From Falciphora oryzae (lineage: Eukaryota > Ascomycota > Sordariomycetes > Magnaporthales > Magnaporthaceae), in contig JNVV01000014.1 of the NCBI GenBank assembly GCA_000733355.1, forward strand, positions 310,001-374,000: a stretch of 64,000 nt of DNA, read 5' to 3'. Both the position numbers and the translations under genes were made by a program. Below the pieces are notes generated by a model that worked only from the letters and a program-made list of their open reading frames with translations, searched no databases and was not told where the DNA came from. Shown piece by piece: positions 54,936 through 64,000 of the stretch (position 1 is its first letter; each line of letters begins with the position of its first letter).

Positions 54936-55236
54936 TGTTGGATTGCACTAGCCTGTGCAGGCAATCGGCAGAGCCTAGAGAGAGTCGGATCCTCCGGTCC
55001 CGTGATCTTTGATTACGGGATCCGAGGACCCGCAAGCCCGTGGAGGCTAGGAGCAGGGGAAGGGCCCTTTGGTAATTTGGATCATGTATATATAGCCTCC
55101 CTTCTGCTCCCTTTCTGGCAGATAGATTCCTTTCCTCTTCGTGCACAATAGATTATGATTCCTTTGATATAAGGGATCATTGTTCACCCTGTTTTGGAGA
55201 TTTCCGAGCCCACAGGAGTACATACTCCTACCAACA
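54936..55236 (+). repeat. Copia 3' LTR
   Basis: 301 bp, TGTTGG...CCAACA, followed by GAGTT (55237-55241), identical to the five bases left of the 5' LTR. It is less RIP-altered than the 5' LTR; all differences noted are transitions. Confidence 0.95.
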
Positions 55237-55420
55237 GAGTTTATATTTCCTGAACACCTTTTAGGACGACTTGCTAGTCGGCGATACCAGTTATTGGAAA
55301 ACACCATCTTTGATCCTTTTTCATTGCATCATCCCTCCTTTTGTCTTTTTTTTGAAAAAGACTGTGATCTTCGTGTTTATATATACGTATAATAGGTGAT
55401 ATGTGCACCCATGCACGGTG
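55237..55420. other. Unassigned flank right of the copia element
   Basis: 184 bp continuing the pre-insertion sequence. No protein is recognisable. It may contain the end of the MULE element whose transposase lies to the right, but no terminal inverted repeat could be identified. Confidence 0.35.
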
Positions 55421-55952
55421 TCACGGTTCGGCAGTAGGAGCTTCCACCCACTCGCTACCAAAAGGACGACTGGGCCGGGGTCGGGACTTTGGCTCAATTG
55501 GGGGCTCGGGTACCCTCTTGTGGGGCCGGGCTGCACGGGGGGCACGCCGCGCCATAACACACGGACCACATCCGGTTGCTTGGAGCTTTTTAGAAAGAGG
55601 CTCTTCCGGGCCACCCACCCTTTTTGCTCGTTCACCCACCCCCGCACCGATATCGGGCCGCATGGACCTTTTGGTGGCGCACGCACCCAAACGAACACGG
55701 GCTTTAATGCAGGGAGGGGGGCACGTCATAACAGAAGGGAAGTAAATAAAGTAAAAAGAAGCTATCGCCACGTGCAATATATAAACAAAAGTAAAAAACG
55801 CAGTGTTAGACCGCCAAATTACATAGGAAAAGTGCAGGGGCACGGCGTTGAGGCCGTCTATCTAGGGCTACAAAGGGGCCTAGGGACTCGCAAAGGGATC
55901 GACAAACTCCTCCAAAGACGAGGCTAGAGACGAGGCTACCTCTCGAGCCGGC
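55421..55952 (-). pseudogene. MULE transposase, C-terminal remainder beyond Gypsy-3
   Basis: Reading the minus strand across Gypsy-3 with one CCGGC removed, the frame from the right continues as TPAREVASSLASSLEEFVDPF, then passes RIP-type TAG codons to LNAVPLHFSY. After that it stays open to TGA at 55421, but that last part (hydrophobic, then Pro/Arg-rich) may be non-coding. The true C-terminus is uncertain. Confidence 0.5.
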
Positions 55953-56247
55953 TGTAACAAGGGGTTAAAGACGGCTTGGAGAAAGAATCTTTATATTGCA
56001 GATAATCTTTCTATGGGCTTAAGAGATGCTTGAGGAGGAAGGAATCTTTCGTGAAGGACATAGGAGATGGCAGGGTTTATATAGACCCTTTGTGATCCGT
56101 GCGAAGTATCGAGTACATGATTCACACTGCCTTCCGACCTTCACCGCTTGGCCTTAGGGCCGTTGACCGCCTATGCGGGTCTTCGACCTTCCGTGAGGCC
56201 GACTCGTAATGCCGACTAGTTAGGTCCACGGGTTCTTCCGTGTAACA
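55953..56247 (-). repeat. Gypsy-3 3' LTR
   Basis: 295 bp; on the plus strand it begins TGTAACAAGGGG and ends CCGTGTAACA. It is the downstream LTR because the element is reversed. The Pol frame enters it for about ten codons. Confidence 0.93.
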
Positions 56248-59200
56248 CTATCCTCCTCTTTTTAAAGCGCGTTTCGAAACCTTCCGAAGCCCGTTTAAAG
56301 GATGCGGCCGTGCTTATGTTTTGTAGCACGCGGGGGTCCCTAGATTTATCGGAGTTAAGCGGATAAAAAGCAATAACGTACTGCTTAAATCCGTCGGTAT
56401 CGAAATGCTCCCAAAGTTCCCACGTCCAGTCCTTTTTACGTAGGTAATCTTCCTACTAAACAAAGTAACGAACTTTCCCGCTTGTATCCATGGAATCTAT
56501 AACTTTCTCTATAACGAAATCTCTTATAACCGAAGGGGCCTCCTGCAATACCTGGTCAGGGTTAGGTCGTGCCTAAATGCTAAAGCGGTAGGGCTCGATA
56601 AGGGATACGTAAAAAGCGTTATAGATTTTTTAAGTTTTAGGCAAAGCCAATCGTACCGCCGTAAAAGAGATAACCTTAAGGATCCGGAAAAGCCCGAGCA
56701 TTTTAGCATCGAGTTTTTTGGCAGGGCGACGGGTCTTTATATGCCGAGCGTTTAGCATAACAAGCTGTCTTTTGGTAAGGACCGGCGAAGGGCCTCTCTT
56801 TTTATCGGCCTAATGCCTTATCCGTTCCCGGGCTTTCTCGAAGTGCCGTTTGGCTTTTTCGTGCACCTGGGTCATTTAATGCCGGTAAAGTTAGCTTGTT
56901 GGATTGCGTATTCGTTTTAGGAGAGGGGGATTATTAAAAGCTGGGTAATACCCGTAGTTGGCGAAAAAAGGGGTAATGGAAGTACTTGCCGAGGATGTAT
57001 TATTATAAGCAAATTCCGCCGTAGGTAGCAGCTCAACCCAATCGGTCATTTCGTAATTTACAAAGGACTTAAGGTAGGCTTTTAGGCTTTAGTTAAGCTT
57101 TTCGGTTTGTCCATCCGTTTGGGGATGAAAAGCAGTGCTCATTTTTGGCTTTATGCCTACCAAACGGAAGAAGTCTTTCCATAAATAGCTTGTAAATTTG
57201 GAATCCCTATTAGAAATAATATCCAAAGGTACACCGTGCAGTCGCTAGTATTTTTTAGCGAAAATGCGGATAAAATCATCCAACTTTTTACCCTCGACTT
57301 TAAGGGGGACGAAATACGCCATTTTAGTAAAGGGGTTTACTATTACTTAGATTGAATCGCACTTATCGCTTAAAGGGAGATCCGTAATAAAATTTATAGC
57401 TACCGTTTTCTAGAGCTGGTAATGCAGCTCCATGGGTTGTAGGGGTCCAAAAGGGGCGTGCCTTAGGGCCTTATTGCGTTAGCACTCCAGGCATCCCCTT
57501 ACGTATTCCCGGACTTTTGCCTCGATATTGGGCCACCAAAAGTGCCGAATAATTAACTCGAAGGTTTTATCCATACCTATATATCTAACGACTTTTATGT
57601 TATATTCGGACTCGAGGACTTCCTTTTGCAGGGCCTCCGTTAGCACCCACAGTTTTTCTTTATAATAAAAAAAGCTATCCTCAACTTTTTTACCCTTTTC
57701 GGGCTTTTAAAAGCGGCCTTAGTATTCGGAATCCGATATACCAGCTTGTTTAACTTTGTTAGTAAATTCCGTAGCCCATTTTAGGACTGGAATACTGCAA
57801 AGCCGGCTTGGGGATAGGAGGAAAGAAGGTGCTCCTTGCGGCAAAACTTTTTTTATAAGGTTATCTTTTTGTCCTTTCAGGGCCGAAATTTTTATTGGGA
57901 AGTGTTTTTTTTGCAGGATCGTTGTAATCGGCTGATCCTTACTCCCCCCTTTTTTAGGCTTATATTGGGGTAATTTTGACAGCACATCGGCCTTTTCATT
58001 TTGCTTTCCTAGCCGGTAGTTAATTATAAACTAATAATTAGCCAGCTGTTATGCCTATCTAATTTACCTTCGATTAAGAACTTTAGCCGTTAGGAAATAT
58101 TCGAGGTTCCGGTAATCCGTATAAACCTTTATCCGGTGCTTTGCCCTTTCGAAATAATACCTCCACCTAGCGAAACAATTAACGACCGCCAAAAGTTCCT
58201 TATCGTAAATTTTATAGTTAATTTCGGCAGGTGACATTTTGCGCGAATAGAAGGCAACGGGGTGCAGTTTGTTGGTTTCGGGGTCCCTTTGGGATAGCAC
58301 CCTTCCAAAGGCAAAGTCCGAAGCGTCCACTTCAATTTGTGCTAAAAAAGATGGGTCGAAATGCCGGAGTATCGGAAGCGAAACGAAAGCGACTTTAAAG
58401 GCTTCGAAGGCCTGTTCCATTTCGGGGGTCCATCGCTATTAGCTTTTTAGCAGGGCGTTAGCTGTCGTTATAGGCCTAACGATTCCTGAAAACCCTTTAA
58501 TAAACCTCCTGTAAAAGTTGGCAAAGCCGACGAGCGATTGGGAGTCCTTAAAGCAATTGGGGGCTTTCCATTGGATAATAGCATCAACTTTGTCCTTGGA
58601 CATTGCGATGCCCTCGGGTCCTATTATATGACCAAGGAACTCGACTTCGTGTACCCCCTAAACGCATTTACGAGGGGCTACGGCCAGGTTATGTTTAATA
58701 AGGCGGCGAAGCACTTCCTTTACCAAACTATCGTATTGTTCCTTAGTTTTTACGTATATTAAAAGGTTATCCAAATACACGAAAAGCCCGGCATCGATAA
58801 AGTCTATAAAAATATGGTTCATTATGCTTTAGAAGGTGGCGGGGGCGTTGATAAGGCCTATAGGCATAACCGTGAACTCGAAGACGCCGTATTTGTAGCG
58901 GAAGGCCGTAAGCTATTCGTGCCTTTTTTTTATCCAAATTAGGTTAAACCCGGTTTTGAGGTCGATTTTCGTTTTCTATTTGGCATTCCGAAGTCGATTT
59001 TAAAGTTCCGTAATAAGCGGGATAAGGCACCGAATTGGAATCGTTTTGGCGTTTACGTTTTTATAGTCAACCACCACCTTTAAGGGATTAAAGGGGTCTT
59101 TTTTTTGTGCGAACATAAGGGGCGAACTGTTGGCAGTTTTGCATGGCCTAACCTTGCCGGTTCGCATATGCTTTTCCAGCCAAAGTTTTAAAACGTCCAG

Positions 59201-60000
59201 CTCCTTTTGGCTTATTTGGTATAAGGGGTTATGGGTTAATTAGGCTCCTTTTTTTAAGTGAATTTCGTAATCCTAAAGCTAATGATCGGGAAAACGGGTA
59301 GCGGCCGCTTCCGTTATAATAGGAAGGAACTCTTTAAACTCCTCTGGTACCGATTCGAGGCCGTCCGAATCTGCTTTAGCTACTTCCTTAAGGGAAGGAA
59401 TGCCGTGCCCGTATTTAATAGCCGCAATAACTGCGGGTTCGACCGTTTTTATATTTTCCCGAAAGCGTAAGCCTTTTAAGGGCCGTAAGTCCTGTAGCTT
59501 CCGGGCCCGGGGCTTATTGCACTTCCGGCATTTGTTTGAATCTATGCGGATATCCCGAAGGTCGCGATCCAATAAACCCAACGGTGGGTGTTGCCTTTGC
59601 CATGCGAAAGGTAGGATAACGTCGCAATTTGGATCCGTAGGACTAACTTCGAACGTTTCCGTAAAATAGTGCGTTTTGTGCCGGAAGGTAACGTCGACCA
59701 CTAGTTGCTTTCCGGCCTTTGGTTCGACCGCCCCTAAAAAGGTAGTTATAATGCGGGGAATAGTTTTGTCAACCAACTGCCCTGGAAGCTGTTTGGCTAT
59801 TTTGTCCGAAATAACCTTCGTATCGCTACCTCCGTCCAAAAGGACCCGAACAGGTATCTCCTTCGATCCCTTTACCCGTATATATATACGGAGGATCGGC
59901 TTTGCGAGCTCCTTATCCGTTAGGGGCCTTCGGGCAGCAGCGATGGTCGATGGTTATCAACAATCATCGTCCGATTCCGAATTTGACAGTTCGAAAATTC
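56218..60000 (-). pseudogene. Gypsy-3 Pol: protease, RT, RNase H, integrase, chromodomain
   Basis: Protease (59839-59279 is open): DGGSDTKVISDKIAKQLPG, again without Asp-Ser/Thr-Gly. RT, about 59160-58430, includes VYLDNLLIYVK (second Asp changed to Asn). RNase H, 58420-58064, is open: [38 protein letters not shown]. The integrase, about 57700-56950, is damaged. The chromodomain at about 56530-56330 reads KVRYFV-EDYLRKKDWTWE with a stop at a Trp/Arg position. The frame passes RVLQNISTAASFKRAS and ends inside the LTR near 56218. Damage is RIP-type; it lacks the one-base insertion seen in Gypsy-2. Confidence 0.9.
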
Positions 60001-62200
60001 GGGATTTGGTAAGGGCGTTTCCTTTTAGGGCTTTCGAAACGAGGCCGGCGATTTTGGCCTTTTTAGCTTGTAGCTGTTCCTCCTATTCGTCCGTTACAGG
60101 GCGTTTAAAGATGGATTTGGCTCCGGCCGTTTTTGCAGGTGCAAAAGGAAGTTCCTTGCCATTAGTGTCCTTTTTGGCGTAGCATTCCAACGTATGGTGC
60201 CCTTCTCTTCCGCAGCGCCAGCAGTCGGCTTTAGCCAACTTTCGTGCGTTAATATCGCGTTATTCGACCCTTTCAAATGCCAGTTTGGTCGTAATCCAAA
60301 CGTTACTCTTTTTATCGGCCTTATCGTTGGCCTTCTTTCCAAAACGGGAGCTTGAGGATGGATTTTGGCTCTTGTCCTTAAAGCCTTTGCCTTAGCGACG
60401 GCCCGCGTTCGAGCGCTCCGAAATCGAAACGGGCTCGTCTTTTCCCTTATCCTTCGGGGTTAGCCCAGGGTCCTAAAGCATAACCTCGTAGATTTTGCCG
60501 GCTTCCTGAATTGCGGCGAGGAATTCTTCGTCCGTATCAGGGACTCCTCCGCAACGGGAATATACCAATTTGGTAATTTCCTTTAAAAGGGTGCGGGAAA
60601 TGTGCTCCCTGAACATGACGCCGGACTATTGGATCGCTTCGTTAAGGTCAAGGAGCTTAGTAAGGTACTAAACGGTATCTCCTTTGTACTTAAGCTCCTG
60701 CATTTTTTTAGCGTTGCGGTGGTGTTCCGTGGCGTCCCGGAAGCGTTCCTGTAGGGCCGCCGAATAGGCCCGCCAGTTGTCTTCGAGCTGCGCGCTTCGA
60801 AGGGACCGAAGGCGTTAATGGTGCCAAACTTGTGCGTTTTCTGTAAGTAAGGACCCGACCAGTTGTCTTCGGAGGTTATTAGATAATAGGAGGTCCTAAA
60901 GACCCTAGCGTGATGATGCCGACGTTTTAAGCGCCGATTGGGGTAGCGGTTTCTCTGTAAAAGGGACGGGTTCTTCCCTTTCTGGAGTGCTTTGACGTGA
61001 GCCCGGTGGAAGGGACGACCTTTGGAGGGCCGAAAGTACCGTAGCTGATCTAGGCCGCCTTCCTTATGCCGCAAATCGCCGGCTTTCCCGTACGGCGTCC
61101 CTAACGAGCTGATGCGTTTAGGCCAATATGCGCCGTTCGGCATTAGTAAAGGCTTCGGGCGATACGTGCTTTTTAGTTAGGAAATCCTGGATTTAGGCAT
61201 CTTTATTAACGGCCCAGTTAGTAACTCCCTCTTTGAAGGTGGAAAGTCGTGCTTGTAGGTTTTGCAAATGGTTTTGTTGGGCCCGAGTAACGTCCCGGAG
61301 CTGAACTAGGGCCTCCGAACGGGTTTGTTGCTCTTCGGCCAAAGTGGCGACTGTGGCCCAGACTTGTTGTGCAAATGCCTGGCTTTTTCCGATAATCCGT
61401 TGCCGGAATGCCTTTTGTTAGTCGGCGGAAGCGATTAGGCCTTTTTTATATAAGGAAACGACGGTATTGTACGCGTGGGTAATGCGGTCGTACTAAATCT
61501 CGATTTCGCGGATTTGTTCCCGGTCGGCGAGGATTTCCTAACTTACATTTCGGGATAGGGCCGAAATTGCTTCGTGCGTATTGATAAATTCCCGCTGGAT
61601 TTCAGTCATCCAGCCCGGGGGATCCTAAAAGCGTCCCACGGATGTAAGGGCTTATTGTTCGAAGGCCATGCTGAAAAGGGGTGCCAAATACAGGATAAGT
61701 GCCCTTTAATCGTCGAGCATAGGTGTATTTTGACGTTCTCTCGGTGCAAACCGGGAGGAGCCTTCGGGGGCTTTTCCGGCCGCTTTTTCAAATTGGGCCG
61801 GCATGGTATCGGTAGGCATACCGGAATCGCTAGGCAAAGAAGGGGATTCCATAGCCGGCATGCTAAAGTCGCTTGGTAGGGAAGGAGATATCGTTGCAAA
61901 CGAGATGAGGGGGTCCGGTTCCCTGTATTCCTGGGCAAAGTAAAATCCCAAAGGTATAAGGGAGAATTTCCGGCCTTTTTTGGAATCCCGTGGTTTCTCT
62001 AAGGCGATTGAAAGGGTGAAACGACCCTCTTGTATATTTTTTTCGCTTTCACCCGTTCGAAAACACCGGTGACAGTTAAAATGTTTATGGTGTGGCCCCA
62101 GGGTTTTATTCGCTAAAGAAAGTAACAGCTGGGGCTTGGGGGTGCCGATTAACAGGGCCTCTCTAAAGCTTAGGAGGAAAGATAGTGAAGCTTCCGTCAT
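60001..62200 (-). pseudogene. Gypsy-3 Gag with a divergent capsid segment
   Basis: ATG at 62200 opens an unbroken N-terminal stretch (MTEASLSFLLSFREALLIGT, NCHRCFRTGESE) to 61706 that matches Gypsy-2. The next helical part also matches. From about 61060 to 60480 the reading (ALQERFRDATEHHRNAKK, LKYKGDTV-YLTKLLDLNEA, VYSRCGGVPDTDEEFLAAIQ) aligns only weakly with Gypsy-2, with different residues rather than RIP changes. The CCHC knuckle (CWRCGREGHHTLECY, about 60225-60180) is complete here, and similarity to Gypsy-2 returns from it onward. Confidence 0.83.
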
Positions 62201-62224
62201 GGGGCAGAGCGTAGAAAGATTATT

Positions 62225-62519
62225 TGTAACAAGGGGTTAAAGACGGCTTGGAGAAAGAATCTCTATATTGCAAATAATCTTTTTATGGGCTCAAGAGATG
62301 CTTGAGGAGGAAGGAATCTTTCGTGAAGGACATAGGAGATGGCAGGGTTTATATAAACCCTTTGTGATCCGTGCGAAGTATTGAGTACATGATTCATACT
62401 GCCTTCCGACCTTCACCGCTTGGCCTTAGGGCCGTTAACCGCCTATGCGGGTCTTCGACCCTCCGTGAGGCCGACTCGTGATGCCGACTAGTTAGGTCCA
62501 CGGGTTCTTCCGTGTGACA
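62225..62519 (-). repeat. Gypsy-3 5' LTR
   Basis: 295 bp, the upstream LTR of the reversed element. On the minus strand it begins TGTCACACGGAAGAACCCG and has GTTTATATAAACCC as a TATA-like box. R/U5 resembles Gypsy-2, U3 much less. Confidence 0.93.
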
Positions 62520-64000
62520 CCGGCGTTGAGGCCGGCGTTAAAGGTAGGGAGGTGCCGAGGGTAACTATAGAACCCTCGCCGGCGTTAAATTCGTCCCGTG
62601 CCTGCAGGGAAGCGCCCAATTCGTTTTGGGAGTAATCCCGCCTGGCACCGGCCGGGATACCCGTGCGGGCCCGCCTTCGAGGCCGTGCCGCCGGCGCCTC
62701 GTTACCAAAGGGGCCGGCGCCTAAAGGCCGGCCTTTTTTAATTCCAACCGGCTTTATAACTCGTAATAGGGGATCCGTTGCAAAGCGACTGCCAGGGTGC
62801 AGCCAAAAGTCATCTACAGCGCTAATCTGTAAGCCAGGGACCTTCGGATCACGGCGTTAAGCTTCGTGGAAGGCAATAAGCTCATGGGGACAGGGCAGGC
62901 CGTATTGTGCACGCGTAAAGCTAGTGCAAAAGCCGATATTTAAGCCGTGTGGGTGCAAGCGGGAAGGGATCGTTAAAAGGGCGAGGCGGTTAATTTATTC
63001 GAGGAGGGTAAAGCACCATAACGAAGCTCGCAAAAGGAGATCCCTTACCCACAAACGGCTGGCATAATCCCACCTAACGCGATTTAAAAACCTCTGTTGG
63101 CGCTTTGTAAAAGCCGTAATTTTATACCTCGTTTGCGTACGAGTAGCCTGCTTAAATTGGGCTAACGTTAAGCGAAAGGATAGCTCGTAGGTTTTAAAGG
63201 GCCCGTTGCTACTTTCGACCCCGGCGGTACTAATTGCCCCCCTATTAAGGTTATATTTCGTATAATAACAGGCCCACTGCCGTCAGGAAGGCCAAACGCG
63301 TTATTGCAAGTAGTTAATCAATTTCGTCTACTCGAAAAACTCTTCCACAAACCTATCCATAGCCTTTTTATACGCCCGACGGTCCCTAACATAAACGACG
63401 TGCTTCCATAGGGTAAAAAAGCCGGTCCGGTTATGCGGAACGTCGCAAAGGACGTATTAGTAAGCATCCAACCCTTGGGCAAATCGGATATGCCGGTGGC
63501 TGTTGTTAAAAGCTTGCAAATCGTTAGCCTCGTTAGCCTCGTCAGCCTCGCCGCCCTCCTCGCTTTGGGAATTTGGATCCGGCGACCTTTCCAGGGCTTT
63601 TGCAGCAGCCGATTTGCACTATTTCTTTTTTATTTAAAACACGACGTCGGCGTTTATATAATACACGCACAACTGCATTTTTGCGAAAGGAAACGCCGCT
63701 TTAAAAGCGGCCCGCATGCGGCCGTTTTAGTTGGTAAAAGCGACTTTTAGCGGGGGGATCCCTTTTATTGTAAAAAAGCCGCGGAAGCTACCAAACACCC
63801 AAGCAAACGTTTTTTCGGTCTCGTTATTAATTAGGGCCCAAAAGACCGGCACCGTTGTGCGCTCGTTGGTAGTGATCACCACCGTCAAAAAATGCAGATT
63901 GTTGCGGTTCGTCTTGTAAGTAACGTCGATTTGGAAGCAGTGCGGGTTGGCTCCAAAAAAAGGAAAGGTATTCTCGTAAACCCAAGCGGCGCTGGCAAAA
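62520..64000 (-). pseudogene. MULE (Mutator-like) transposase, cut by the window end
   Basis: The minus strand from 64000 reads FASAAWVYENTFPFFGANPH, CFQIDVTYKTNRNNLHFL (with the first catalytic Asp of MULE enzymes), VPVFWALINNETEKTFAWVF, a second-Asp region now TN-NGRMRAAF, AKMQLCVYYIN and ISTAGVESSNGPFKTYELSF (candidate catalytic Glu). A basic region (RTQTRYKITAFTKRQQRFLN) and a Pro/Arg-rich tail follow. Stops (TAG/TAA) stand where Trp or Gln is expected. The N-terminus with its DNA-binding domain lies beyond the window; Gypsy-3 interrupts the C-terminal part at 62519. It catalyses cut-and-paste transposition when intact. Confidence 0.85.

Larger units (their letters stand above)
19092..55236 (+). 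mobile_element. Copia (Ty1-type) LTR retrotransposon split by six nested insertions
   Basis: Two 301-bp LTRs with matching TGTTGG...CCAACA ends lie 36 kb apart. The sequence just left of the first (GAGTT, 19087-19091) equals that just right of the second (GAGTT, 55237-55241), so both belong to one insertion. Removing Gypsy-1, pogo-A, Gypsy-2, the LINE (with its own inserts), MITE-3, pogo-C and their target duplications leaves about 7.9 kb. The remnants read in order as Gag, zinc knuckle, protease, integrase, reverse transcriptase and RNase H, followed by an antisense accessory gene. The LTRs differ at about 20 sites by eye, all transitions. Every coding part carries RIP-type stops. Confidence 0.93.
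55953..62519 (-). mobile_element. Gypsy-3: chromodomain gypsy element, relative of Gypsy-2
   Basis: 6567 bp on the minus strand with 295-bp LTRs and a perfect CCGGC target duplication (55948-55952, 62520-62524). Pol and the Gag N-terminus closely match Gypsy-2. U3 of the LTR and the capsid segment differ, and the shorter capsid region explains most of the 400-bp length difference. It lies in a MULE transposase gene. Confidence 0.95.

Noticed and set aside
54817..55146. Minus-strand ORF MHEEERNLSARKG... and its counterparts at 19024-19302 and 16313-16495
   Set aside because: They arise from the same LTR sequence read antisense; LTR function explains the conservation and no domain is visible.
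55419..55733. Possible solo LTR (TGTCACGG...CATAACA)
   Set aside because: No target duplication (CACGG versus GAAGG), ends not properly inverted, and a MULE-derived frame may cross it.

Overview
This window looks like a repeat-rich stretch of a filamentous ascomycete (Pezizomycotina, plausibly Sordariomycetes/Hypocreales). The grounds are a fungal-rhodopsin (SAT4-type) gene with short GTAAGT...TACTAAC...TAG introns, a Tad1-type LINE, fungal copia, chromovirus and pogo elements, and pervasive C-to-T/G-to-A nonsense changes (CAA/CAG/TGG to TAA/TAG) of the kind made by repeat-induced point mutation (RIP). No confident intact host gene was found. All coordinates were counted by eye and may be off by a few bases.

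Layout. 1-16291 is GC-rich and apparently gene-free. It holds poly(A)/poly(T) tracts, a (GT)n and a (TC)n microsatellite, and one nearly unmutated fold-back MITE (2445-2884). A solo copia LTR with a perfect GACAT target duplication (16292-16605) marks the edge. Next come a RIP-damaged rhodopsin-domain pseudogene (16906-18010, minus), a small TA-flanked MITE (18130-18344) and unassigned sequence. From 19092 to 55236 lies ONE copia retrotransposon, about 7.9 kb of its own sequence, swollen to 36 kb by nested insertions. Its two 301-bp LTRs are 36 kb apart and flanked by the same 5-bp duplication (GAGTT). Inside it sit, in order: chromovirus Gypsy-1 (20244-27389), pogo-A (27877-29737), Gypsy-2 (29754-36728), a Tad-like LINE (36874-46845, itself holding MITE-2 and pogo-B), MITE-3 (49851-50295) and pogo-C (50984-52807). 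Beyond it, Gypsy-3 (55953-62519, minus) interrupts a minus-strand MULE transposase that runs off the window end.

How the parts relate. Target duplications and reading frames that rejoin across insertions (LINE ORF2 across two elements, copia RT across MITE-3, the MULE across Gypsy-3) give a relative order of events. Most proteins are pseudogenes, but element architecture is well preserved. The most interesting biology is in the elements: antisense accessory genes downstream of pol in two unrelated LTR superfamilies, one completely stop-free inside a riddled element; a textbook -1 frameshift site at the Gypsy-1 gag stop; 17-bp terminal tandem repeats that pair each MITE with a particular pogo relative while the MITE body stays the same; a swapped capsid segment between Gypsy-2 and Gypsy-3; and a triplicated hairpin motif in the copia leader.
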